Assembly (NCBI GenBank): GCA_041397765.1
Contig: JAWKWA010000019.1
Span: 11,838 to 75,837 of the forward strand
Origin: JAWKWA01 sp041397765
GTDB taxonomy: Bacteria > Pseudomonadota > Alphaproteobacteria > Rhizobiales > Hyphomicrobiaceae
Direction: 5' to 3'
Length of the DNA stretch: 64,000 nt
Shown here in pieces: positions 42,605 through 50,827 of this stretch; the first letter of the stretch is position 1, and every line of letters starts with the position of its first letter. A program made the position numbers and the translations under genes. A model generated the notes under the pieces. The model saw only the letters and a program-made list of their open reading frames with translations, did no database searches and was not told the origin of the DNA.

Positions 42605-44524
42605 ATGAGGAAATCGACGCCATTGGCAGGCCGCTATCACGAGGTCTACAAGAGCTGGCAGACCGATCCGGAAGCCTTCTGGGCCGAGGCCGCCTCGCTC
42701 GTCACCTGGTCGAAGGCGTTCGAGAAGGTGTTCGACCCCTATGCCGGGCAATATGGCCGCTGGTTCGTCGGCGGCGAGGCCAACACCGCCTACAACTGCC
42801 TCGACCGGCATGTGGCGGCGGGGCGCGGCGAGCAGGCGGCGCTCATCTACGACAGCCCCGTCACCGGGCAGAAGCGCACCTACACCTATCGCGAGCTGAC
42901 CGAGGAGGTCGCGACCTTCGCCGCCGTGCTCGCCGACAGGGGCGTCGGACGGGGCGACCGCGTCATCATCTACATGCCGATGGTGGCCGAGGCGGCCATC
43001 GCCATGCTGGCCTGCGCGGATCGGGGCGATCCATTCGGTGGTGTTCGGCGGCTTTGCCGCCCGGCGAACTCGCGACCCGCATCGACGATGCCAAGCCCCG
43101 CGTCATCGTCTCGGCCTCCTGCGGCATCGAGCCGGGCCGCGTCGTCAAGTACAAGCCGCTGCTCGGCTCAGGCGATCGAGCTCTCGGCCCACAAGCCGGA
43201 CGCCGTCATCATGCTGCAGCGGCCGATGGAGCAGGCCGGGCGGTCGCCGGCCGCGATCACGACTGGGCAGGCGGTCCTGCTGGGCGAAGGCGGCGGGCCG
43301 CAAGGCCGCCCCCGTGCCGGTCGCCACCGATCATGCCATCCTCTACACCTCGGGAACCACGGGGCAGCCCAGGGCGTCATTCGACACCGGCGGCCATATG
43401 GTGGCACTCGCCTGGTCGATGCAGGGTCTCTATGGCGTGAAGCCCGGCGAGGTATTCTGGGCCGCCTCGGATGTCGGCTGGGTGGTCGGCCACTCCTACA
43501 TCGTCTATGCGCCGCTGCTCAACGGCTCGACCACCGTGCTCTACGAGGGCAAGCCCGTCGGCACACCCGATGCCGGCGCCTTCTGGCGGGTGATCTCGGA
43601 GCACAAGGTCTCGGCACTGTTCACCGCGCCGACCGCCTTCCGCGCCATCAAGAAGGAGGATCCCGCCGGGGCGCCAGTCAAGTCCTACGATCTGTCGCGC
43701 TTCCCGCGCGCTCTTCCTCGCCGGCGAGCGCGCCGATCCCGACACACCATCGTCTGGGCACAGACCCAGCTCAACGTGCCGGTGATCGACCACTGGTGGC
43801 AGACCGAGACCGGCTGGGCGATCGCCGGCAATCCCCTCGGGCTCGGCGAGATGCCGGTGAGCTCGGATCGCCGACCGTGTCGATGCCCGGCTGTGACGTC
43901 CAGGTGCTCGACGACGCCGGCCATCCCGTCGAGACCGGCAAGCTCGGCAATATCGTCGTCAAGCTGCCGATGCCGCCCGGCTGCCTGCCGACCCTTTGGA
44001 ATGCCGACAAGCGTTTCCGCGACAGCTATCTCGTCGAGTTCCCGGGCTACTACAAGACCGCGGATGCCGGCTACAAGGACGAGGACGGCTATCTCTTCAT
44101 CATGGGTCGCACCGACGACATCATCAATGTCGCCGGCCATCGGCTGTCGACCGGGGCCATGGAGGAGGTGCTCGCCTCGCACCAGGACGTGGCCGAATGC
44201 GCGGTGATCGGTGCTGCCGACCGGCTGAAGGGCGAAGTGCCGGTCGGGTTCCTGGTGCTGAAGGCGGGCGTCAACCGTCCGCCGGCGGAGATCGAGAAGG
44301 AGGTGGTCGGGCTCGTGCGCGAGCGGATCGGGCCGGTCGCCGCCTTCAAGACCGCGCTCGTCGTGCAGCGCCTGCCCAAGACCCGATCGGGCAAGATCCT
44401 GCGCGGCACGATGAAGAAGATCGCCGACGGCGAGGAGTACAAGCTGCCCGCGACGATCGACGATCCGGCCATTCTGGGCGAGATCGGCGATGCGATGAAG
44501 GCAAAGGGGCTGGCTTCGGGATAG
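42605..44524 (+). pseudogene. prpE: Propionyl-CoA synthetase-like acyl-CoA ligase, about ten indels
   Basis: ATG 42605. Clean from 42605 to 43010 (RYHEVYKSWQTDPEAFW..., VFDPYAGQYGRWFVGGEANTAYNCLDRH) and from 43870 to 44524 (KTADAGYKDEDGYLFIMGRTDDIINVAGHRLSTGAMEE, TRSGKILRGTMK with the catalytic Lys). Between them, frames change near 43012, 43060, 43168, 43235, 43285, 43373, 43381, 43695, 43755 and 43863. All expected segments (FGGFAA, ILYTSGTTGQP, WAASDVGWVVGHSYIVYAPLLNG, HWWQTETGWAIAGN) can still be read. The joined length of about 640 fits PrpE, which makes propionyl-CoA (or acetyl-CoA) from the acid and ATP. Confidence 0.87.
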
Positions 44525-44712
44525 CTGCTCGCCGCGAAAACAACGGGGCGCATCCGGTTTCGCGGCGGCGCCCCTCGCTGCGGATTTCTGGAGCCGCTCG
44601 CCCATTGAGCGTCACGTCACGCCCGCGCAGGCGTGACGCCAAAGGATGGGATGGGACGGCGGGATAGGATTGGGCGGCGGCCAAGAGAAGAGGCCACCAG
44701 TCCCGCGACGGC

Positions 44713-45465
44713 CTATTCCTCGTCGGTCGGCTGCTCGCTGCGGATGCTCGACAGCTTCGCCAGCACGCGCTCGGCCTCGGCCTTCTCGTCCATCTCCTCG
44801 CGCGCCTTGTCGACGGGCGCCTCCTCGGGCTCGGCGCCCGCATCGCCAGCGCCGCCGATGCCGGTCGTCTCCTCGGTCGAGAGCAGCGTGCCCTCGCTGC
44901 CGCCATGCTCCTTGGCGGCCTCGGCCCGCTCGCGTTCGAGCCGGCGCGCCGCCTTCTTCACCTCGGTGTCGAGATCGATCTGCGAGCACAGGCCCAGCGT
45001 CACCGGGTCCTGGGGCTGAAGGGCGGCCGAGTTCCAGTGCGTGCGCTCGCGGATTGCCTCGATGGTCGGCTTGGTGGTGCCGACGAGGCGCATGACCTGG
45101 GAATCCTTGAGCTCCGGATGGTTCTTGATCAGCCAGAGAATGGCGTTGGGCCGGTCCTGACGGCGCGACAGCGGCGTATAGCGCGGTCCCTTCTTGGTCT
45201 TGACCACCGGGATCTCGACCTTGGCGGCGGCCATCTCGAGCTGATAGCCCGGCTTGGCCTCGCCCTTCTGGATCTCCTCGCGGGTGAGCTGGCCCGAGGT
45301 GATCGGATCGAAGCCGCGAATGCCTTGCGCAACGTCACCGTCGGCGATGCCCTTCACCTCGAGCACATGCAGCCCGCAGAACGCGGCGATCTGGTCGAAG
45401 CTCAGCGAGGTGTTCTCGACCAGCCACACGGCGGTCGCCTTGGGCATCAGCGGCAATCGGGACAT
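44713..45465 (-). CDS. trcR: DUF1013 protein, TrcR-type cell-cycle transcriptional regulator
   Basis: 250 residues from ATG 45465 after AGGAGGA. PLMPKATAVWLVENTSLSFDQIAAFCGLHVLEV and TPLSRRQDRPNAILWLIKNHPELKDSQVMRLVGTTKPTI are the DUF1013 core with a helix-turn-helix at each end. The last 70 residues are an acidic Glu/Ala-rich tail. DUF1013 proteins bind RNA polymerase in alphaproteobacteria and act in the CtrA/GcrA-era cell cycle. The gene is divergent from a MaoC-type hydratase. Confidence 0.9.
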   Translation of the reverse strand: MSRLPLMPKATAVWLVENTSLSFDQIAAFCGLHVLEVKGIADGDVAQGIRGFDPITSGQLTREEIQKGEAKPGYQLEMAAAKVEIPVVKTKKGPRYTPLSRRQDRPNAILWLIKNHPELKDSQVMRLVGTTKPTIEAIRERTHWNSAALQPQDPVTLGLCSQIDLDTEVKKAARRLERERAEAAKEHGGSEGTLLSTEETTGIGGAGDAGAEPEEAPVDKAREEMDEKAEAERVLAKLSSIRSEQPTDEE

Positions 45466-45886
45466 GAATTCTTCCTCCTGCTCCCACACCCGCCATTCAA
45501 GGCGGTGCAGGGCCAAACAATTCTTCCACTGAGGGGGATCGACGAGATCATAGAGAGCATTCGCAAAAAGGGCAATGTTGACTTGAGCGCGGCCGCCATC
45601 GCGGCTCTGTGCCCGGCATGCCCCGGCGCCTCTTGGCGAGGCGCCTCTTGGCGAGGATCATGGCGAGGATCGAGCCTGGCCGCGGGCCGAAGGCCGAAGG
45701 CCGATCGCAGGCGGGGGCTACCGACGGCGGCCTTCGTCTTCCCGGCCTCCTGCCGCAGCCGCGAGGCGAAGCGGGCGGTGACCACGGCAGGTTCGCTCAT
45801 GCGAATTGTGCATTGCAGCGAAACCTTGCCTTGGCTAGGCTCGTTATCAAGTGGGGACGAGTCGGCTGGGGCCGGAGGGAACGGAT
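45466..45886. other. Divergent intergenic region with a tandem 15-bp repeat
   Basis: 421 bp between the trcR and MaoC starts. Perfect tandem copies of GCGCCTCTTGGCGAG lie at 45626-45640 and 45641-45655, each with an internal inverted CGCC/GGCG. A partial third copy follows, then GGCCGAA repeated near 45690. Both promoters must lie here. No additional gene is supported. Confidence 0.55.
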
Positions 45887-46324
45887 ATGGATGCGATCGC
45901 CAGAAAAGGCATGTATTTCGAGGATTTGAGCGTCGGCGCGGAATCCGAGCTGGTGCGTACCGTCAGCGAGCAGGACATCATCGGCTTCGCCGAAGTATCG
46001 GGCGACTTCAACCCGGTTCACATCGACGCCGAATATGCCGCCGGCACGATCTTCAAGGAGCGCATTGCCCACGGCATGCTGACGGCGAGCTACATCTCGG
46101 CGATCTTCGGCATGCGGCTGCCGGGCCCCGGCGCCATCTATGTGTCGCAGACGCTCAATTTCCGCGCGCCGGTCAAGATCGGCGACACGGTGGTGGCCAA
46201 GGTCTCGCTGACCGAGCTCATCCCCGCGAAACGTCGCGCGATCTTCGCCTGCGACTGCTCGGTCAATGGCCGCACCGTGCTCGCCGGCGAAGCCGTGCTC
46301 ATGGTGCCGGCGCGGCCGGATTGA
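45887..46324 (+). CDS. MaoC-family (R)-enoyl-CoA hydratase-like protein
   Basis: 145 residues, ATG after GGAGGGAACGGAT. The single hot-dog domain carries the hydratase-2 motif GDFNPVHIDAEYAAGTIFKERIAHGML (catalytic Asp and His). It would hydrate (R)-specific enoyl-CoA, linking beta-oxidation and PHB-type synthesis, as PhaJ does. The gene ends in a 21-bp direct duplication that includes the stop codon (next copy directly after). Convergent with the methyltransferase across repeat copy A. Confidence 0.88.
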   Translation: MDAIARKGMYFEDLSVGAESELVRTVSEQDIIGFAEVSGDFNPVHIDAEYAAGTIFKERIAHGMLTASYISAIFGMRLPGPGAIYVSQTLNFRAPVKIGDTVVAKVSLTELIPAKRRAIFACDCSVNGRTVLAGEAVLMVPARPD

Positions 46325-46345
46325 GTGCCGGCGCGGCCGGATTGA
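46304..46345 (+). repeat. 21-bp tandem duplication across the MaoC stop codon
   Basis: GTGCCGGCGCGGCCGGATTG plus A at 46304-46324 is repeated exactly at 46325-46345; the copy boundary coincides with the TGA. The gene's end therefore exists twice, the second copy untranslated. A slippage product. Confidence 0.8.
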
Positions 46346-46481
46346 GCCGGGCGCGCGACCGATACCCGCCCCTGCCCGCGCCGAGGCAGCCGGTGCATCG
46401 CAGTGTACCATGCCATCCGGCAGGCCGGTCCCGACCGGCTCGCCGGATGAGTTCGTCTGAACGGGTAGCGGCCGGACTTCC

Positions 46482-46647
46482 AGTAGTTCGATTCCGACAT
46501 TTGCATCCCGTTTCAGAACCCGTGAGAGCAAATGTCGGATTCATGAGAACCACTAGCAAGCTTATGAACCAGTGGAGCTTTTGAATTTGACATTTGAGAA
46601 CGCACTTCGCGGCAACCGGGACTGAAGTTCAAATTCGCTCCACTAGG
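46482..46647 (+). repeat. Double-hairpin intergenic element, copy A
   Basis: About 166 bp, matching copy B (49237-49401) at roughly four of five bases by eye, in the same orientation. Left half: CCGACATTTGC and GCAAATGTCGG form a hairpin, with AGTAGTTC/GAACCACT outside it. Right half: CCAGTGGAGC pairs with GCTCCACT at the far end, with an imperfect inner stem. It is clearly less GC-rich than the genes. It lies between the convergent MaoC and methyltransferase genes and may also end their transcripts. No coding potential beyond short shadows. Confidence 0.85.
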
Positions 46648-46665
46648 TTCGACCGCTTGGCATCG

Positions 46666-47430
46666 TCACTTGGGTACGGCGATCCCGACATAGTTGCAGG
46701 TGAGAATGCCGGGCCCGGAGGCCCCCCGGCTGGCATCGAGGAACTCGATGCGGAAGCCGGCATTCTCGACCAGACGCGAGACGTTGCGGTTGATATGACC
46801 GCCGCCCGAGAACAGCGCCCAGATGGGATCGATGCGGTCCTGCCAGCGCGCGACGGCGCGCCGATGCGACCGGCCGCGTTCGCAGAACAGCAGCCGCCCG
46901 TCGGGCTTCAGCACCCGGCGGATCTGGTGCAGCGCCGCCTCCACCTTCTCCAGCGAGCACAGGCTGTAGGTCGCCACCACGGTGTCGACCGAGGCGGAGG
47001 GGATGGCGAGCGTCTCGACCGGCTCGGGCCGGACCTCGATGTCGAAACGGGCCTCCCCGAGCTGTTTCAGCCCCAGATCGACGAGCCGCTCGGCCGCGCC
47101 GACCACCAGGATGCGCTCGATGCGGCTGGCATCGTAGAGCGGCAGGTTGTGGCCGATGCCCGAGCCGACCTCGAGCACCACGCCCCGCGCCTCGGGCACG
47201 ATCCGCCGGCGCTCGCGACCCGAGAAGCCGATCGCCATCGGGTCGAGCGCGGTCGCCGCCTTTCGCGACGGGTTCCGGCCCCGGATGCCGCCGGCCTCCG
47301 GCCGCGCAGCAGGAGCCATCTCACCCGGCAGAACCGCCGTCGCGGCCGGATCGCCGGTTTGCTCATGGCTCTCCGGACTCCGCTTCGTCCGGTCGGCCCC
47401 ATTCGTCCGATATGCCTCTGCCATGGACAT
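46666..47430 (-). CDS. Class I SAM-dependent methyltransferase
   Basis: 254 residues; the first 55 are Ala/Arg-rich and poorly conserved, so a later start is possible. VVLEVGSGIGHNLPLYD is SAM motif I, LVVGAAERLVDLG the acidic-loop region (normally a D/E ends the strand; here G-A-A), VDTVVATYSLCSLEKVEAAL motif II and RRVLKPDGRLLFCERGRS motif III. It resembles UbiE/PmtA-like small methyltransferases, and phospholipid N-methylation is possible but unproven. It ends 19 bp from repeat copy A and is bracketed by the two copies. Confidence 0.85.
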   Translation of the reverse strand: MSMAEAYRTNGADRTKRSPESHEQTGDPAATAVLPGEMAPAARPEAGGIRGRNPSRKAATALDPMAIGFSGRERRRIVPEARGVVLEVGSGIGHNLPLYDASRIERILVVGAAERLVDLGLKQLGEARFDIEVRPEPVETLAIPSASVDTVVATYSLCSLEKVEAALHQIRRVLKPDGRLLFCERGRSHRRAVARWQDRIDPIWALFSGGGHINRNVSRLVENAGFRIEFLDASRGASGPGILTCNYVGIAVPK

Positions 47431-47901
47431 TCTGAGACCCTCCGTCGCATGGACTAAAGCATCATAGACTCGCCAAGCGCGGTCTTAGCAACCCAAATCC
47501 GCAGGGGCATCTTCGCGACCGACAAGTTCTCAACATGAGAATTGACGTGTGCGGCGCAATATTCTTGACCCGCAGACAGGTTTTCCACTGCACCGGACCG
47601 TCGAGACGGGCGGCGACGGAGAGACCTGTCCATGTTCTGAGCAGAATCGGAGGGGCGGGTGATCAGGGCCGAGCGCTTCACGACGCCATGAGGCGGCGAG
47701 GGTGACGGCGCCGCGGCGGCGCCCCGTGTCCCGCCTCGCGCACGGCCTGGTCGCGCCGACGCGTGCTAGTCTCCCCGTCGACTGAGGAGAGGCAACGGAG
47801 AGGAAGAAAAGAGTAAGAAGAAAGGAAAGGGAGGGCACCGCGATCCCGCGCGGCTCCCGAGAAATCGATGCTTGTCGCTGATCGAGCCCGTTCTCTACCG
47901 G
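47431..47901. other. Gene-free interval between methyltransferase and ferredoxin reductase
   Basis: 471 bp. The left third (47455-47600) is AT-richer, as expected for the methyltransferase promoter. The right part has a purine-rich run (about 47790-47840, GAGAGG...GAAAGGAAAGGGAGGG). No credible gene; the 75-residue frame at 47454-47681 has no conserved features. Confidence 0.4.
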
Positions 47902-48963
47902 TCAGCGGACACCGAGCTTCTTCTGCAGGCTCGAGGAGGAAGTCGTGTACTGGAACATGACCTTCTTGTCGGGATAGATGATGCGGTTGGCGGCCTGCGC
48001 CATCAGCGCCGCCTCGTGGAATCCCGAGAGAATGAGCTTCAGCTTGCCCGCATAGGTGTTGATGTCGCCGATGGCGAAGATGCCGGCCTCGCTCGACTGG
48101 AAGCCCGCCGTGTCGACCGGGATCAGGTTCTCGTGGAGATTGAGCCCCCAGTCGGCGATCGGCCCGAGCTTCATGGTGAGGCCGAAGAACGGCATCATCC
48201 GCGTGGCGGGCACCACGTGCTCCTCGGACCGGCCCTTGATCGTGACGGCGCTCAGCCGGCTCCCCTCGCCGTGCAGCGCCGTCACCTGACCGATCTCCAG
48301 GCGCATCGCGCCCGAGGCGACGAGCGCGCGCATCTTCTCGACCGAATGGGGCGCGGCCCGGAACTCGTCGCGGCGATGGACGAGGGTCATGCTGCGGGCG
48401 ATCGGCTGAAGGTTGAGCGTCCAGTCGAGCGCCGAATCGCCGCCGCCGACCACCACGACGTCCTCGTTGCGGAAGGCCTCCATGCGGCGGACCGAATAGA
48501 AGACCGATGTGCCCTCGTAGGCCTCGATGCCGGGCAGGGGCGGGCGCTTGGGCGTGAACGAGCCGCCCCCCGCCGCGATCACCACCACCTTGGCCTCGAA
48601 AATCTTGCCGGCATCGGTGCCAAGGCGGAAGCCGCCGCTCGGCAGCCGCTCGAGGCTCATCACCTGCTCGCCGAAATGGAACACCGGATCGAAGGGCTTG
48701 ATCTGGGCCATCAACTGGTCGGTCAGCGCCTGGCCGGAGATCTCGGGGATGGCGGGAATGTCGTAGATCGGCTTCTCGGGGTAGAGCTCGGTGCATTGGC
48801 CGCCCGGCCGGTCGAGGATGTCGACGAGGTGGCAGCGGATGTCGAGGAGGCCGAGCTCGAACACGGCGAACAGGCCGCAAGGACCGGCGCCGACGATGAC
48901 GACGTCGGTCACGATCGGCTGAGCCGCGCCCTCGCCGTCTGCGGTCGCGTCAAGGGCATTCAT
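47902..48963 (-). CDS. Ferredoxin/flavodoxin--NADP+ reductase, thioredoxin-reductase type
   Basis: 353 residues from ATG 48963, supported by AGGAGA; the frame stays open upstream to 49185 with an extra 74 residues that include LDRLRRLFG, so a longer form cannot be excluded. DVVIVGAGPCGLFAVFELGLL (FAD), RPGGQCTELYPEKPIYDIPAIP, VVVVGGGDSALDWTLNL (NADPH) and GIFAIGDINTYAGKLKLILSGFHEAALMAQ are diagnostic of the TrxR-like Fnr class, which lacks the CxxC of thioredoxin reductase. It would pass electrons between NADPH and ferredoxin; a ferredoxin gene lies 0.5 kb upstream, beyond repeat copy B. Confidence 0.92.
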   Translation of the reverse strand: MNALDATADGEGAAQPIVTDVVIVGAGPCGLFAVFELGLLDIRCHLVDILDRPGGQCTELYPEKPIYDIPAIPEISGQALTDQLMAQIKPFDPVFHFGEQVMSLERLPSGGFRLGTDAGKIFEAKVVVIAAGGGSFTPKRPPLPGIEAYEGTSVFYSVRRMEAFRNEDVVVVGGGDSALDWTLNLQPIARSMTLVHRRDEFRAAPHSVEKMRALVASGAMRLEIGQVTALHGEGSRLSAVTIKGRSEEHVVPATRMMPFFGLTMKLGPIADWGLNLHENLIPVDTAGFQSSEAGIFAIGDINTYAGKLKLILSGFHEAALMAQAANRIIYPDKKVMFQYTTSSSSLQKKLGVR

Positions 48964-49236
48964 GGCGATACTCTCCTGCTGTCTGACCGGCGGGGCGTCC
49001 CCGGCCGCGACGGGGGTGGTGGTGGCGGCAATGGCTGCCTCGGCCGCCGGCATGGTCGCCGGCCGATTCGCCGTCGCAAGCGGCGCCGCCTTCGTGTTCG
49101 GATCGGCGACCGGCCGGGGCGCGGAGGCCTCGGATCCGAACAGGCGCCGCAGACGATCCAGAATTCCGCGCTTGGCCGAGGTCATCGCTCCATCCATGGC
49201 TGGCCCCGGGCGGTCGGCCCGGTGCCGCCCCCGTTC

Positions 49237-49401
49237 TAGTGGTTCCCGACATTTGCATCCCACCAGAGCCCGTGAGAGCAAATGTCGGAATTCATCAGAA
49301 CCACTGGCAAGCTTATGATTCTCCAGTGGAGCTTTTGAAATTGACACTTGAGAACGCACCTCGCGGCAACCGGGGCTCAAGTGTCAATTTCGCTCCACTG
49401 G
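49237..49401 (+). repeat. Double-hairpin intergenic element, copy B
   Basis: About 165 bp, better paired than copy A. Hairpin 1: AGTGGTTC...GAACCACT enclosing CGACATTTGC...GCAAATGTCG. Hairpin 2: CCAGTGGAGC...GCTCCACTGG enclosing a perfect 14-bp stem AATTGACACTTGAG/CTCAAGTGTCAATT. The loop AACGCACCTCGCGGCAACCG is nearly identical in copy A. It lies between the ferredoxin and the reductase genes. Mobile intergenic element (MITE/REP-like) is the best label; no transposase is in the window. Confidence 0.85.
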
Positions 49402-49505
49402 TCCCCGATTGCCTACCGTTGGAGGCCGGCCATCACTTTGCGCCAGATCATTCGGCGGAGGGACAGGTACGGGGCGTTCGGCCGCAGCCGTCCGCGGATC
49501 CGCCG

Positions 49506-49847
49506 TCACGCCATCGCCGAACAGGGCTGAACTGTATCGGGATATTGCACGACAGAACCGTCGAACTCGTCGCCGGCACGGATCCGCAACCGGCCTCGGC
49601 AGCTGGTCGGCCGCACGTCGAAGGCGAAATCGAGCATGTCCTCCTCCATCTCGGAGGGGGACCCGGTCTTCTCGCTCCAGGCCTCGTCGACATAGACGTG
49701 GCAGGTGGCGCAGGCACAGGCGCCACCGCATTCGGCCTCGATGCCGGGCACGCCATTCTTCACGGCGGCCTCCATCACGGTCATGCCGGGCTCGGCCTCC
49801 ACCTTGTGCTCGGTGCCGCTGTTCTCGATATAGGTGATCTTGACCAT
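49506..49847 (-). CDS. [2Fe-2S] ferredoxin (adrenodoxin type), altered fourth Cys
   Basis: 113 residues from ATG 49847. YIENSGTEHKVEAEPGMTVMEAA is the ferredoxin start and ECGGACACATCHVYVDEAW holds the first three cluster ligands. DMLDFAFDVRP is typical, but where homologues read SRLSCQI this protein reads SCRGRLRI, placing the only candidate fourth Cys three residues early. Either the cluster is altered or a local sequence scramble exists. It should pair with the downstream NADP reductase. The C-terminus is a few residues longer than usual. Confidence 0.85.
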   Translation of the reverse strand: MVKITYIENSGTEHKVEAEPGMTVMEAAVKNGVPGIEAECGGACACATCHVYVDEAWSEKTGSPSEMEEDMLDFAFDVRPTSCRGRLRIRAGDEFDGSVVQYPDTVQPCSAMA

Positions 49848-50127
49848 GGGGCGCGCCCGCTCCCTCTCCTTCGCCGCGGAGGCTGAAAGCCTCCTGTCGC
49901 ATCCCGGCCTCCCGCCACGCGATCGTGACGGCCTTCGCCCGAGCCGGCCCCCATATAGAAGAAGCCGCAGCCGGTTGCCAGATGCAAGGCAAACGCCGCG
50001 CCTTCGACCGCGACCATGGGCGGCAGGCAGGCAGGAAGCGGGCAGGCGCGAGCCGGGCAGGGGCAGGGCGCGCGACGGCCGGCCGCCGGCTGCAACGCCG
50101 TATTCGGGGCCGCTCTGCGAGGGCCTC

Positions 50128-50475
50128 AGCCGATCTCGCCGATCGCCGGCCAACCTCTCTGGCGTGCGGCGTGGCTGGAGCCAATCGCGCGCCGCCGGAT
50201 CTCGCCCCCTCCGCGGCAGCCCGCTCGGCGGCCTCGGCGGCAAGGCCGAGGCGCCGGGCGCCGACGCCGCGGGCCGCCCTTTCAGCGAATGGGCGGCGAT
50301 GCGGTAGCGCTCGATTGCGCGAGCCGGTATCGTCGCCCTCGGCCTCGAGCGCCCCCGACAGGCTGGCGGCATTGCCGACAAAGAGATCGAGCAGCTCGCG
50401 CCGGAAGGCACGATCGCCGAAGGTCTGGCGATTGAGGAACTCGACATCGAGCACCGGCTCCGGCGGATCGGCCAT
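50128..50475 (-). pseudogene. Hpt (histidine phosphotransfer) domain protein, frame-disrupted
   Basis: ATG 50475 after GGGAGG. MADPPEPVLDVEFLNRQTFGDRAFRRELLDLFVGNAASL opens a typical small Hpt protein. The phospho-His motif AIERYRIAAHSLKG then appears in a second frame, and ARGVGARRLGLAAEAAERAA returns to the first. The end AIGEIG-stop at about 50128 is in a third. At least three indels. Hpt proteins relay phosphate in multi-step two-component systems such as ChpT-like or hybrid kinase systems. The fully preserved His motif suggests damage is recent or artefactual. Confidence 0.7.
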
Positions 50476-50827
50476 TTCGCCTCCCGACAATCCGTCCTCC
50501 CGCATGGCCGGTCTCCTCCACATCGATCTGCCTCGCCTGACCGCAGAATTCCCCCGCGGAGATAACTTCCGGTTAAGGGAGGGAAAGCCAAGGTGCGGCG
50601 AACACGATTCCGCCCTATTGACCGGGGTAATGTCCAAGCCGAGATCCGGCAGGCTCGCCGCCGAAGTCGACTTCGCCAGACCGCCAGAACGCATGGCCCG
50701 GCCATTCGCGTGCCCACAGGTTGTCAGACCCTGGGGACCGCGGCACAGAGGGACTCTGCGACATCATGCGGATGTGAGATAAGTGAGTGGTCCCGGTCGC
50801 GACCGGGGAGGGGCAGGCGAGACAGTC
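50476..50827. other. Divergent intergenic region between Hpt and the growth-pole-ring homologue
   Basis: 352 bp with no supported gene. A ribosome site GGGGAGGGG lies near 50805 for the right-hand gene. No strong repeat or hairpin was seen. Confidence 0.4.

Noticed and set aside
47454..47681. A 75-residue minus-strand frame as a small gene
   Set aside because: No ribosome site, no conserved feature, Arg/Ser-rich composition as expected for intergenic DNA.
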